64,000 bases of DNA from Eurosta solidaginis (lineage: Eukaryota; Arthropoda; Insecta; Diptera; Tephritidae): NCBI RefSeq assembly GCF_040869045.1, contig NC_090319.1, positions 343,150,302-343,214,301 on the forward strand. Reading direction: 5' to 3'. This document shows, piece after piece, positions 10,270 to 21,611 of the stretch. A model generated the notes under the pieces. It was not told where the DNA came from. It made no database searches and was given only the letters and a program-made list of their open reading frames with translations. Each line of letters opens with the position of its first letter. Positions within the stretch are counted from its first letter, which is position 1. The translations under genes were made by a program, and so were the position numbers.

Positions 10270-13018
10270 CTACTCCACTACTTTCTTTAAGTGCTCCCCC
10301 AATGTTCTATTGAATTGTTCCACCATGCCATCGGACTGAGGATGCAAAGCAGTTGCCCGTGTTTTTCGAATGCCCTATGATTTACACATTTCCTGGAACA
10401 CAGCTGATTCGAAATTCCTGCCTTGGTCAGAATGCAACTCTATTGGTACACCATACCTTGCAACCCAATTGTTTATAAACACTTCTGCTACTGTTTCCGC
10501 TTCTTGATTTGGGATTGGGTATATATCTGGCCATTTGCTGAAATAATCCATAACCACCAGTACATATTTGTTTCCGCAGTTGCTAGTAGGAAATGGACCT
10601 GCGACATCCATAGCGATCCTTTCAAATGGCGCACCTGAGTTATATTGCTTCATCTGGCCATGACTTCGGGTTTTGGGCCCATTAGCTCTCGGGTTTTGGG
10701 CCAAGCAACCGGATATCAATTCTAAACTGTTCCACTGTGCCCAATATGACTTCGCAATGGGACTCTCTGCTGACATCTCCCCTCTATTTGGTCTTTCATT
10801 TCGTTCGAGCCCTTGTATGACATGTGACAGATCAGTATCTTCCAGCTGACACTTCCTTAGTTGTTCCTTATCCCATTCATCCGTACATGTTATAGTCATT
10901 AGCCGGACATCTATAATGCCTTCTTTAGCCTCGGCCTTTGAACAGTGCTTCCATTCCAAACTACATGGTCTTCGTGACATTGCATCAGTATTTCTATGGG
11001 TACTACCTTTTGGGATGCTCAACGGAAAAGTCATAGCGTTGTAGTTGATCGATCCACCGTGCCAATTGTCCTTCCGGATTACGGAACTGCAGAAGCCATT
11101 TCAACGCTGCGTGATCTGTCCTGACTCGGAATCGCTGGCCGTAGAGGTATTTGTAAAAATGTTTAATGCACTCTACCAATGCCAACAGCTCTCTCCGCGT
11201 AACGCAGTAGTTCCTCTCTGGTTTTCCAATCGAACGGCTGTAATATGCAACAACCTTCTCCTCTCCATCGACCAGTTGTGATAAAACGCCTCCTATAGCA
11301 TATCCACTCGCATCTGTATCTAGAATAAATGTTGCTTCTGGAATCGGATATGCCAACATTGGGGCAGTGCACAAACGCTCCTTCAATGTTTGGAAAGCCA
11401 CTTCTTGCTCCTTCCATTCAAAAGCTTTATTTTTTCTTGTAAGCTCATGGAGGCTATGGGCTACGCTGGAAAAGTTTGGTACAATGCGGCGGTACAAGGA
11501 AACTTCTTAATTCATGCAAGTTCTGTGGTCTTGGCCGATCCTTTATTGCCTCTATCTTTTCATTCGTTGTACAGATGCCTTCTGTCGTTACCTTGTGACC
11601 CAAATAATTTACTTCCTTTTTAAACAGCGAACACCTTTTGGGACTTAGTTTCAGACCAGCGCCAGGTATTCTCTGGAAAACTTCCTCCAAGTTCTTAAGA
11701 TGTTTATCAAAGTTCTTGCCCAATACGATGATGTCGTCGAGGTACACAAAGCATGTTTTCCAATGTGGTCCTTTCAGTACCTGGTCCATGAGTCTCTCAA
11801 AAGTAGCTGGTGCATTACAAAGTCCAAAAGGCATCACTGTAAATTGCCAAAGACCATCACCGACACTGAACGCTGTTTTCTCTTTATCTTCCTCCTTCAC
11901 CTCAACTTGCCAGTAGCCGCTTTTCAAGTTCAGTGTGGAAAGCCATTTCGTACCAGATAGCGAGTCCAGAGTATCGTCAATTCTTGGCAATGGGTAGCTA
12001 TCCTTTTTCGTGACGTTGTTCAACTTGCGGTAGTCCACGCAAAAACTCATTTTCCCATCCTTTTTCTTCACAAGTACCACCGGTGAGCTCCATGGACTAG
12101 CTGATGGTTCGATGACGCCGCTGTCGCTCAATTCTTGTATGATTTGACTCACAACTTCCCGCTTCGCCAGTGGAACACTACGTGGAGCTTGACGGATCGG
12201 CCTCGCATCTCCTGTGTGAATTTGATGTTTCACAACGTTGGTGCGGCCTGGTTTGGAACCATCCTGGTCAAATATGTTCGCGTACTTTAGGAGCGTTTGT
12301 TTTGCCTTACTCTGATAGGCTTCCTCTAGCCCCTCCGTCCATGCCGTGATGTCATTTGAAAGATCAGTATTATTAGATGAAACGTGTTCGTGGAGCTGTT
12401 CACAGTTAATAACTACTTAGCCTCTTGGCATCTTCCCAAAATAGCTCCTTTGGTCAGTTTGAGTGGTGACTTGAACTCATTGAGTACTCTTACCGAAATA
12501 CGTCCATCTTGTTTTGCAATAGCCAGGGTTTTTCCTACAAGTATGTTCGGTGCTGATTTGTTTGCTGGTTCGACAACCCACAATTTGTTTGTCCCACAAT
12601 CTCCATCAACCTTTGCCCAGATGACTGCTTCTGATTTTGGTGGTATTTGCTGACTCTCTTCCACCAACAATCGTTTACTGCTGTAGCCTCTCTCGTAGCC
12701 CAAATTAAGTGGCACATCCATGTTCTTATATCTCATAGTCTTGCTTTGCATGTCGATCTTGATGCCTTGGTCGATTAAGAAGTCCACTCCAATTATGATT
12801 TCATCAACAATCTCTGCCACTATAAAATTGTGCACTACCGTGACGTTCCCAATTGCGACTTCACATGCTACTTCTCCTAGAACCGTTGTGTCTTCTCCAG
12901 TGGCTGTATGCAATCTTGCTCCATGCAATGGTCTTATCTTCTTATTGACTAAATGCGCTCGAATGATGCAATGAGATGCACCCGTATCTTCAATCAGTAA
13001 ACGTTCCTTTCCATCCAC
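10270..13018 (-). pseudogene. pol: pol of gypsy element A (PR-RT-RH-IN), broken
   Basis: Read on the minus strand. Protease with EDTGAS near 12990-12960 and a later IIGVDFLI. Reverse transcriptase (12233-11454) with SPWSSPVVLVKKKDG, MPFGLCNAPATF and the catalytic box YLDDI. RNase H (11497-11003) with the DTDASGYAIG start and TDHAAL. Integrase (11034-10375) with MDVAGPFP and HSDQGRNFE, giving two catalytic Asp; the third catalytic residue region (SDGMVEQFN) lies past a stop codon. The integrase N-terminal HHCC zinc domain appears deleted. Breaks: a frame change between RT and RNase H, a frame change before integrase, a TAG after the MCKS residues, and loss of the integrase C terminus. Not functional. 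Confidence 0.85.
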
Positions 13019-13129
13019 ATGTCCTCCGACAGTAAGATTGCTTTATCTTCTTCAAATTTGCGAGATAGAGATTATGGGGCATTCAATTGAGGGAGCCAGC
13101 TGTCGCCCCTTGCGGCTGACTCTCTTTAG

Positions 13130-13626
13130 TTTAACGATTGAGTGGACTTGGAGATTTGCTCATCTCCGTCAGCTCTGCGTTTACGGCCACCCACATTGTT
13201 GGAAGTATTAGGACCGGTGTTGTAATGACGTGCAATGTGACCTGGGTTGCCGCACTTGAAAAATTTCATAACTCCCGCAATTTTTCTGTTGTGATCCCTT
13301 CAGTGCTTCCAAAATTGTGTCTACCAACTCTGGCTATTCTGCACGTTGGTGGATATTTGTAAAGACATTTCGGACATTTGTTTCGATATTGCAGCCAATA
13401 TCATGTTCAGGTCTGTGGTCGCCATTGTCTGCGGTGTTTCATTTTTCTCCTCCAATTTTGTTGTCTCATCGTCATCAAGATGAAAGACATACTCTTCCAC
13501 GTCAATTCCTTCTAATTTCATTGCCTCTCGTAGTCGTCCCTGAAGTTCGAGTTTAATGCCGGTTGTATTCACGGCTCTCCAACTCCTTCTTCAGTTGCTG
13601 GATCTTCAATTCACTTAACTTTGCCA
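13130..13626 (-). pseudogene. gag: gag remnant of element A (SAP-like start, zinc knuckle)
   Basis: The minus-strand reading begins with ATG at 13626. The start SELKIQQLKKELE, followed after a frameshift by NTTGIKLELQGRLREAM, fits a SAP-type helix-extended-helix motif, also present in the related copy at 33365. Downstream, around 13260-13230, a zinc knuckle (KCGNPGHIARHY) is degraded, with its first and last Cys replaced. The capsid-coding middle of gag is missing between them, so this is an internally deleted gag. Confidence 0.65.
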
Positions 13627-13659
13627 TGTCCTTGTTTTCCTCTGGAATTTATTCAACAA

Positions 13660-13676
13660 TTCCTCTTCTGACACCA
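13660..13676 (-). promoter_or_regulatory. Primer-binding site, tRNA-Leu type
   Basis: On the minus strand TGGTGTCAGAAGAGGAA starts just inside the 5' LTR. The first 12 bases are complementary to the TTCTGACACCA-type 3' end I remember for animal tRNA-Leu. The same site is kept in the copy at 33400-33416. Confidence 0.65.
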
Positions 13677-13677
13677 A

Positions 13678-14238
13678 TCGTAACGATTTTACTGCAATTC
13701 CGTTTATTTGCAACCTTCTGCCAACGTTCGAATCACTAAACTGTTGAATAAATAACTCCAATATTCGATAATGCAAAATGGTCTTTATTAGACTACTTTC
13801 AAAATAACACTTCTATTGCTCGACAGATAGCGTGCTTAAATCAAACAAACTTTCGTGCCTCAAATGTTGCTGCTTTTATAGTGTTTGGTTTCCTCATTGA
13901 CATATTTCTAGGCGGTTCTATTCTAGAATTTACTAGTTATTTATCAGCTATAAACTTATCAGCTATAACTACAGATGCACGCCTACAACCTCTCATATGC
14001 GCGTGTGTATGTGAGTGATACTTGTACAAATTATTGTATACTTTTGGGAGTATCTCAGATATATGAATGTGTTTGTGCGTTTTCTCTCCGCTGCGTGTAT
14101 GTACATATGTGTAGACATAATGATTGATTCGTTTATGCAAATACAAGTGACTGCTTGCTTTATTGTTGTTGTGGCTTTATTTACTTAGTATCAGATTAGT
14201 GATGTGAGTATCACTTAGTGTCACTAATATTCGTCACA
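13678..14238 (-). repeat. 5' LTR of element A, 561 bp
   Basis: It ends in TCGTCACA at 14238 and in a slightly mutated (T)GTAACGA at about 13678. It is closely similar to the LTR at 33426-33954 and to the fragment at 18641-18869. It contains the minus-strand words CTATAAAAGCAGCA (TATA-like) and AATAAAGACC (poly(A)-signal-like). Confidence 0.85.
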
Positions 14239-14620
14239 ATATTTTTCCTATAATTCTATCAGAAGCTATGAAGATTTTTTGGCCAAACCCTACATTCATA
14301 TGGCAAAATATCTATTTTGCAAAAGTGGGGGACTCGAAATCGGACTTAGAGATATGGTGTCTTCAGCAATTTTTCTTAGAATCATCTGTAGATTACGTTT
14401 TTGCTATACTCTTGATGAAAAAAATCCATCCATCTAATTTGACCCGCTATAATGTATAAACATATGCACTTAACCCTTTCAGGTTTATAACAAAGTCTTG
14501 GGCTGTACGAACTAAAATAGTTTCCTCTATACATAAATGAGATACTTTAGCTTAAAAAACTTGAAACCGCTAAATAGACATCCTACAGACCCAATAAGAA
14601 ATAAAATAATAAAAAAAAAA

Positions 14621-15020
14621 TTTAAGTTAAACGGTTTTATTGAAAACATTACTTACATTAAGTAGTAATATGTAATACTAAAAGATATAAAATAATTAGG
14701 TAGGTCATTGGTACTAGTCATCACACTCCCCATCAATCTAGGGCGTTGATCAGACAATTAAATAAAAGCGTTTGACGCGTCAAATTTTTATTGATAGTCA
14801 TAAGTAAGACCAACTGAACCTTAATCAGGTTATGCTACACCTCACATTTTTAGAAATTTCACACGCCCAACGCTTTTATTTAATTGCCTGATCAACGCCA
14901 TAGATTGATGAGGAGTGTGATGATTAGTACCTAGGACCAACCTAATTATTTTCTATCTTTTAGTATTACATATTACTACTTAATGTAAGTATTGTTATCA
15001 ATAAAACCGTTTAACTTAAA
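14621..15020. repeat. Foldback element of about 400 bp
   Basis: Arms of about 150 bp (14621-14773 and 14868-15020) are inverted copies. Outer ends are TTAAGTTAAACGGTTTTATT and its complement. Inner matching parts include ATCAATCTAGGGCGTTGATC and AATTAAATAAAAGCGTT. The central loop is about 95 bp. No ORF. Confidence 0.7.
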
Positions 15021-15551
15021 AATGAAATTATTTTTTAGCTCTGAGTCAAATTAAAAAAATATGTCAAAAATGTTTGAGTTTAACCCTTCATGTCAGTTTA
15101 AATCTGACCTAAAAAGTTAGCTTTCCGATTTGCAAGTGGGCCTAAGTGTGTAACTTTATCTACACTTATGAAATTGTTGCGCAGAAACTAAGTACTGTTA
15201 AATTTCAGTATGCATCAAACTCAATTGCAACTGAAATATGCCCCGCCATTTTATCCCTACACTATTCTTCACTTCACTATGGCCGAAAAGTGTGTGAGTC
15301 CGCTATTCATCGCAACCGATTCAGCTATACACTATTACCAACAGAGGTGCGTCTCTCCGCTATTCAGAACAACCTGCTTTGTAGCGAGTTATTTACTACT
15401 GCCGCGAGTCTTCAATAACACTGGTTTACAGCCAAAATGCACAAGAGACGCCATTATGAAATTCCTATATAAAATTCTCATATTTCTCAGACTCATTTCG
15501 TGCTCTTAAATTAGAAAAAAAAAAAAACCAATGAAAACAACTAAAGGTGTC
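15021..15551. other. No gene recognised
   Basis: Two overlapping ORFs of about 90-99 codons occur at 15146-15509, but they have no recognisable motif and sit between repeats. I see nothing that supports a gene. Confidence 0.35.
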
Positions 15552-16896
15552 TAAGTTCGGGTGTAATCGAACATTATATACTGAGCGTGAGCTTCAATTG
15601 TACATCTCATTTCAGATAAATTACTTTCCTACATAACACGTGGCACCCGCCAGCTTAAAAGAAAAATGTCTCCCCATTTCATCTTATAGTAAAACTTGAG
15701 TGAAATATCATTGATCCAAAACTATTTTTTGCTAAGTTATAGCTTATTATTCTAGCCTACGAACCTTTTAAACTTGTTTTATATTTAAGTTGCCGTGGTC
15801 TTTAACCGATCCCGTCCATTTTTACTAGAAATATTTTCTGCTATAAGGAAAATATGTGTACACAATTGCATTACGATCCGTTAATTTTTCCCGAAACAAA
15901 AAATTTCTTAGTCATAAAAGGGGCGGTGCCACGCCCATTTTCAAAAATTTGATTGTTTTCCAATTAATGTTACAATTCAATTTAGAAAGTAAAATTCTAT
16001 TGATCCAAAGCTCTTGCTAAGATATAGCTTATTATTTTCGTCTACGATCCTCTTAAAAATCTTTTATATAAAAGTGGGCGTGGTCTTTAACCGATCTCGT
16101 CCATTTTTGATAGAAATATTTCCTGCTATAGCGAAAATCTGTGTACCAAATTTTATTACGATCCGTTAATTTTTCTTCGAGTTATGGCTCCCCATTTTTT
16201 TAAATTTAAAGTTTTTCCTATTTATTGTTATAAATCCACTTGGGAAATGAAATACCATTGATATAGAGCTCTTTTTTGCAAACATATGGCTTATTTTATT
16301 CGTCCACGACCCTTTTAAAAATCTTTTTTATAAAATTGGCCGTGGTCCTTAACCGATTTCGTTAATTTTTCTTCAAAGCATTTCTTATAGTGAAGGAAAC
16401 CTTCTGCCGAATTTTGTTACGATAGGTTTACCGATTTTTGATTTATGATTAATAATATTTGTAAAATTGATTTTATTAAAAATCAGCGGTGCTACGCCCA
16501 TTTTAAAAAAAATTTTCAAATTCAGTCCACATGTCAAACTAGGTGTATTATTTACTAAATAATCAGGTTTTTTTTTGTTTTCCAAAATGTTGTATATATA
16601 AAAAGTGGGCGTGGCTATCATCCGATTTCGCTCATTTTCAATACCAATCTATTCTGGGTCCAGACAAGCTCGTGTACCAAATTTGGTGAAGATATCTCAA
16701 TATTTACTCAAGTTATCGTGTTAACGGACGGCCGGCGCACGGACGGACATGGCTCAATCAATTTTTTTTTCGATACTGATGATTTTGATATATGGAAGTC
16801 TATGTATATCTATCTCGATTCATTTATACCTGTACAACTAACCGGTATCCAATCAAAATTAATATACTCTGTGTGCAAAGCACGCTGAGTATAAAA
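15552..16896 (+). mobile_element. DINE/Helitron-like dispersed repeat, copy 1
   Basis: It begins with AAGTTCGGGTGTAATCGAAC, a small hairpin, followed by ATACTGAGCGTG. It ends with the complementary CACGCTGAGTATAAAA. The interior has about three diverged units of 260-290 bp (markers TTGATCCAAA at about 15710 and 16000, TTGATATAGA at about 16256), each with a GTGGKCTTTAACCGAT-type block. The 3' part (TCAAGTTATCGTGTTAACGG and onwards) is a sequence I remember as widely dispersed in flies. A second copy starts at 61685. No ORF. The Helitron assignment is tentative. Confidence 0.6.
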
Positions 16897-16906
16897 ATTT
16901 AACTTA

Positions 16907-18305
16907 ATACCGATTTCACACAGAAACTTAATCGAATGAAATTTTTGTTTAATGAAATTATTAAGTTTTCCTTTTCACACAGGGTCACTTGCTTTATTAA
17001 GCGAACATCAGCAGCCGCAAAAAAATTACGCTTTTACAAAAAAATTTTAAAATGGATAGTGGTCGTTTCTTGCTTAACTATAAAGGCATTCAAAAAGCAG
17101 GGACTGCACCAATACTCGTAGATGTTGCACCTAACCAAATATGTGCCTTTTTTCAAAAAGCCATATGCATCGAAAATAACATTTTTAATTTTTTGGTGTT
17201 TTTTGTATTTTTTTTTTTTCAGACCAATTCTAAATATTCTCGCGGAATTTTGTTCTCGCAGATTTTTTTATTCCCGCGGAAAAATTCCTCCAATTCTTTT
17301 CTCCTAGGGAGAAGAAAAATTGGGGAATAGGAATTTCGAATTTTCGAAGTCAGCTGTTTTGTCAATTGAAATTTCGTTGCGCATTTCTTATTTTGTTTAA
17401 AAAATTGAAAAGTTTAATTATTGTTGCGAATTTGTTTGAAATTAAGAAATAAGGTATAAACAATGCACATTATTGCATTTCATGTGGTATACACTGAAAT
17501 GAATAATGAATTGGTGCCACAGCAACATCAACAGAGGAGCATAAGAAGAAGACGGCGGGTTAACACAAATCCGCCGGAGTTACCTGCTTTCATTCTGCAA
17601 AGCAATTTTCTGGCGGCCACGTCGAGTTGAGTTCGCCTTTCGCCATATGCCAAAATCTAATTAAGCCTTCTTTAAAAATCCTTGCGCAATTTCTGGCTGG
17701 ATGCATCAAATATACAAAGAGCTATTCCGTTGCTTATGATATACTTTTCGACTTAAAATAAAGAATATTGTTGCTGTTGTTGTTGTATTAATAGTGAGAA
17801 TATTATGGTAGAATGTAAATACATATTTTAGCGCAAATTTGTACAAATAAGTGTTCTTTCTTAAAGAACCAATTTCCTTTAACTATTTTGATGCATTCCC
17901 TTTAATTTAACTAGTGAAAAAACTCCCATGAAATGGCAAAGAAATCTCCCTCTCCCTCATATTCATAATACCTACTTTTCTCCCATAACCGGTTTCCTCT
18001 TTTTCAGAAGGGAGGAAAGGGAGAAGTGAAAAAACTCTCAAGGAATTTTTATTTAGAATACGAGGAATTGGAGAAGGGAAAAAACTCGCACGGAATTTTC
18101 GTTTAGAATTGGGCTGTTTGTAAATTATTGAAAATAATTTACTTTTGATTGTCATTTGTCGTACTAGTTTTTTTGACTCCATCAGGCATTCAATAAAGCA
18201 ATAATGAGATAATTAGAAATTTGTATGGAAAATTGAGTTCAATAAGGGTTTTAATGTAAAAAATGGGACTAATTATTTCGTTTACCACCTGTGCGAAATC
18301 GGTAT
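16907..18305. mobile_element. Candidate DNA element of 1.4 kb, TIR ATACCGATTTCACACAG
   Basis: The ends 16907-16923 and 18289-18305 are inverted with one mismatch (ATACCGATTTCRCACAG). Subterminal regions also contain inverted matches, for example CCAATTCTAAA at about 17223 against its complement near 18110. A short open stretch (about 17052-17330) has no recognisable motif. Superfamily and target site are not clear. Confidence 0.5.
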
Positions 18306-18317
18306 CAGATATTTAAG

Positions 18318-19082
18318 GATTAATGAACTGAACACCGGTAAAAACAATTGTTAATTGTTATTCAATTATTATTTTTGTTTATTACGAAAAACTGAAAAGA
18401 AGAAAACAGTTATTGGTACATTGCGATGGTACCATTTCAAAAACCGTCACGTCATCATCTGTATAACACGATGTTGTGTAACTTTTTTTCTGTTTTTATA
18501 GCAGGTTACATGTTACCCAGAGGTTGTCGGTAAAGATCAAAGGAATTAGATAACTTGGTTGTATAACAAGTTGAAAGTTGTTTTAAAACAATTGTTATAC
18601 AACTTTGCTATTTCGTTGCCGGTGTGGACGTAGCTTTAGACATTTGGGCACAGAGTATAAAAGCAGCAAAAGCTGAGTAATCTGGCATCAGTTTGATTTA
18701 AGCACGCTGTTGGTTGTGAAGTATAAGTGTTATTGTGAAGTACTATAAAAGTAGTCTAATAAATACCATTTTTGCATTATTGAATATTGGAGTTATTTAT
18801 TCAACAGTTTAGCGATACGAACTTTAGTATAAGGTGTAAAATGAGCGGAGTTTAACTAAATTCGTTACAGTATTTTAGCAAAGAAAGCAAACACCAACAA
18901 CAGTCCCATGCTGAAATAAATAAAAACTTTACGAAATTACCTGACGATGATGACGTGGCGGTTTTTGAAATGGTACCATCGCAAGATGCCAATAACTGTT
19001 TTCTTCATTTCAGTTTTTCATAATAAACAAAAATAATAATTGAGTAAGAATTATTATTTACCGGTGTTAAGCTCATTAATTC
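18318..19082. repeat. Inverted-repeat element with LTR fragment inside
   Basis: The left arm (18318-18462) and right arm (18942-19082) are inverted copies of about 140 bp. Shared parts include AACACCGGTAA, AATTATTATTTTTGTTTATTA, GATGGTACCATTTCAAAAACCG and GACGTCATCATC-type ends. The centre contains a partial LTR (18641-18869), so the element was probably interrupted after insertion. Confidence 0.6.
18641..18869 (+). repeat. Partial LTR of the element A/C family
   Basis: In plus orientation it matches the complement of the LTRs at 13678-14238 and 33426-33954: TATAAAAGCAGCA, TTTGATTTAAGCACGCT, AGTAGTCTAATAAA, TATTGGAGTTATTTATTCAA and the terminal TTCGTTACA at 18869. The upstream part of the LTR and all internal sequence are missing. 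Confidence 0.75.
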
Positions 19083-20086
19083 TTCAAAATCTTAAGATAA
19101 ATGTACTCCCATGCGTGTTGATGCGCTGAATCCGAATCTTGTGTTAGAATTGGCCTAGTGGGCTTTGGTGAGGCCTTAACCTCAATCGTCATTGATTTAT
19201 TTATTTTTATTTTTTTCGGTTATTACAGTTCAGCCATAGAACGAAATCTGTTAGCGGATTTGGACGAAGCGCATCAAAATGCAATATCGCAGCTCATTTT
19301 CGGTTCTTTTTGAACTCCAAAATGATTATTTTATGACGATATTTTGAGTAATTTATGACCATTATTCACGGCCCTTTTTGGCCAATAAATAATACATTCT
19401 TGATATTGTAATTGAAAGGCATTCCCAAAACCGTTTGAAAACATGACATCTGAGAGGAAACCTAAATATAAGCCACATGAATGTAGTATGGTCGCTCTCC
19501 GCATAAGTATCACATCGGCACGCCTTGCGTGTGCTGTCAGCGTTAATTGAGGGCATAAGGAACATGATTCAATTACTACAGGTTTGTTCTCCAATGATGA
19601 CAGAGATTTGAGACTCTCAAGTTTAAAAATCTGGTGGGGTCGCTTTTACGAAGTAAGGAAAAGGTGAATAATTCAATCCCCCTCAGCGAAATTTTAGTAG
19701 AAAAGTACCTTTAATAGTATATTAGTACTGATAATAAATTTGTAAATGCCAGCAGGTTTTGGGGCAGTAATTCATTTTCTACTAAATATTTCGTGAATTG
19801 ATATAGCGTTATGTTGGTCTGATCATGCTTTCAGACCTTGTTTGAAGGATGTCGTACGTCAGAATTCTATTCAAAAATACACTATCTCAAAATTTGTTTA
19901 AAAAACTCCTTATCTGAGCATAAGTTCAATGGATTTTGACATAAGAGGGAGTTAATGAAAATCCTTCTAAGATAAGGCGTTCTTCAACCTAATTCTAATA
20001 TAGGGCGTTTCTGTGACAAATCCTGAAATGGGAAATTTTTGAAAAGTATTTTGAGATAGGACGATTTCGAACTGGCAGCCCGACAT
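19083..20086. other. No gene recognised
   Basis: Non-coding AT-rich DNA. Its right end leads into the dispersed repeat end at 20087-20192; the left limit of that repeat is not visible. Confidence 0.35.
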
Positions 20087-20192
20087 CAGAATTCGTTTTA
20101 GAGGTATGGTTCCTTCGGCAAAGTTTCTTATTTTGATCCCTAGAATACGATTTTCACAGAGCAATGAGCGATTTTTAAATCGACCCGCCCTA
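20087..20192 (-). repeat. Terminal fragment of the TAGGGCGGGTCGATTT family
   Basis: The last 105 bp are an inverted copy of 26025-26130: end TAGGGCGGGTCGATTT, then TCATTGCTCTGTGA, ATTCTAGGG and CGAAGGAACCATACCTCT. After that the two copies diverge. It is followed by an (AT)n run at 20194-20214. Confidence 0.65.
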
Positions 20193-20611
20193 ATATATAT
20201 ATATATATATATATGTAATATTCCAAATATAAACCGATTCCCGAAATTCTTAAATGGAGATGAGTGTTACGAGCATACGGAATGAATAAGTTACCATGCT
20301 CAATGAGTACATTTCGTTATGGCATCTCCATTATTTACTAATGACATTTTTACGTGAATCGATTTACTAGTCGAGTTTTTGATGTTGAACGATGAATTTT
20401 AAATTGGTGTACATATGTAGGTTTCGTATGTTCAAAGGATGTCAAAAGTGCACGATTTCTTGGTGTCGTCACGTTTCATAAAATTACCTACATATGTTCA
20501 GCCGCACTAATAGATCATATCATGGTTAATAAATTGATCATAAAATTAAAAAAATTGTTCGAAAGAATTATGCTTTTCAGTACTTATTGGGTATTTGCAA
20601 ACTGATTGCTA

Positions 20612-20955
20612 CCCTGCAAAAATCGCGAGTACTCCATGCACGCATGTATGGAGTACTCGCTATGGACCAACCGAGTGCTCCAAAATTAACCACAATTCAT
20701 AAAAAAAATATGTCCAATTAACATTGCGATGTCCTAGGACTGGACCATATACTCCAGCTCCGCATTACATCAGAGTAATCCATGGAGTACCCACAGTCTA
20801 ATAAACATCGTGTAGTGATTACAATAGTTAAAAACGATCAATGATCGGCTTACAATATGATCATGTAGAAACATGAGTTGGTCCATTGCTGCATTACAGT
20901 GGAGTATAATGGTAAGTACTCCAGTGGACCACATGGTCCAACGATTTTTGCAGGG
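20612..20955. mobile_element. MITE 3, 344 bp, TA target
   Basis: Perfect inverted ends CCCTGCAAAAATCG (20612) and CGATTTTTGCAGGG (20955) are flanked by TA at 20610-20611 and 20956-20957. Inside is an 11-bp palindromic stem, GAGTACTCCAT with its complement, near 20627-20658, and several GGAGTA words. It lies about 0.55 kb upstream of the RpL4 start region. Confidence 0.75.
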
Positions 20956-21517
20956 TACTCATACTAATAATTTTCGAAAAATCGCAAGAAACAACACAGT
21001 TAATGGATGTCAACTCGATTTGGGAGAAAAATCGCTCCAATTGTCAAAAAATTTGTCAGCAGAGCAAAACCTCTTGTGATTGAATCATGCTCTGAGGTAA
21101 GAATTACAAAATGTCGAAAATACTCTTTAATAAATGCATTGATTTCCAGCGACAATAAAAAGCATCCATTCCAAATATAAAATAATAAGCAAGGAATAGC
21201 AAAAGCAATAAACTTACTCATCGCGGTAAAGATTAAAGTCCATTATAATTGATTTTTTATTTGAAATGAAATGTTTGTAATGCAAATTTTTGAATTTCAA
21301 TTCCGAAACTGCCTAATAAAATAAATTTGCTCATAATTGAATCAAATTGTAGTCATTTAAAAACTGCAGCCGTTCATGCAGTAAAGAAATACAACGTCAC
21401 ATCTAGATGTCGCCCATTTTAGTTAACTTTTTTAAACTGTCAACGCTTATCCATTTTATAGCGGCATCTATGCCGTAACGTGACAGCGCTTTTCAGCCAT
21501 CTTGAGCTTCCGCCCGT

Positions 21518-21542
21518 TTGCTGTCTTTTCTGTCCCCTTTTG
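21518..21542 (+). promoter_or_regulatory. Probable TCT/TOP-type transcription start of RpL4
   Basis: The pyrimidine run around CTGTCTTTTCTGTCCCC fits the TCT initiator and 5' terminal oligopyrimidine tract typical of ribosomal protein genes; the C at 21525 is a candidate +1. A second CTTTTC at 21489-21494 is an alternative. No TATA box is evident, as expected for this class. Confidence 0.5.
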
Positions 21543-21611
21543 TTTGCTAGAGATCGTCTTCTGCTATTAAAGCGGAATTTTGAGCGATTTCTATAAAATA
21601 ATTAAAGAAAA

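Larger units (their letters stand above)
10148..14238 (-). mobile_element. Ty3/gypsy LTR retrotransposon A, defective
   Basis: The element lies on the minus strand. The ends read TGTAACGA (10148) and TCGTCACA (14238), and it is flanked by a 4-bp ATAT duplication (10144-10147 and 14239-14242), the usual size for this superfamily. The 5' LTR is 13678-14238. The 3' LTR is cut to its last 114 bp (10148-10261), because a deletion has removed the end of integrase and U3. Inside are gag remnants, protease, reverse transcriptase, RNase H and integrase fragments in this order. It is inserted in the right TIR of the 7557-14448 transposon, so it is younger than that element. Related LTRs are at 33426-33954 and 18641-18869. 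Confidence 0.9.
7557..14448 (+). mobile_element. DNA transposon with TIRs of about 330 bp, carrying nested insertions
   Basis: The left TIR (7557-7900) is an inverted copy of a right TIR split into 9958-10147 and 14239-14448 by an LTR element. The match is strong over about 330 bp, apart from about 40 extra bases in the right copy (about 10083-10121). Outer ends are TTAGAGCGGGTAAATT on the left and, on the opposite strand at the right, TTATAGCGGGTCAAATT. The target duplication is unclear (TA or TTA). Without insertions the element would be about 2.1 kb and encodes one decayed ORF. Termini resemble those at 26025 and 20192. Superfamily not assigned. Confidence 0.75.

Noticed and set aside
10423..10638. 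Plus-strand ORFs over the gypsy pol region (also 11045-11281, 11638-11960 and 12384-12974)
   Set aside because: Antisense shadows of the minus-strand integrase, RNase H, RT and protease.
15146..15509. Two overlapping ORFs of 90 and 99 codons
   Set aside because: No motif, placed between repeats, and neither frame shows coding composition.
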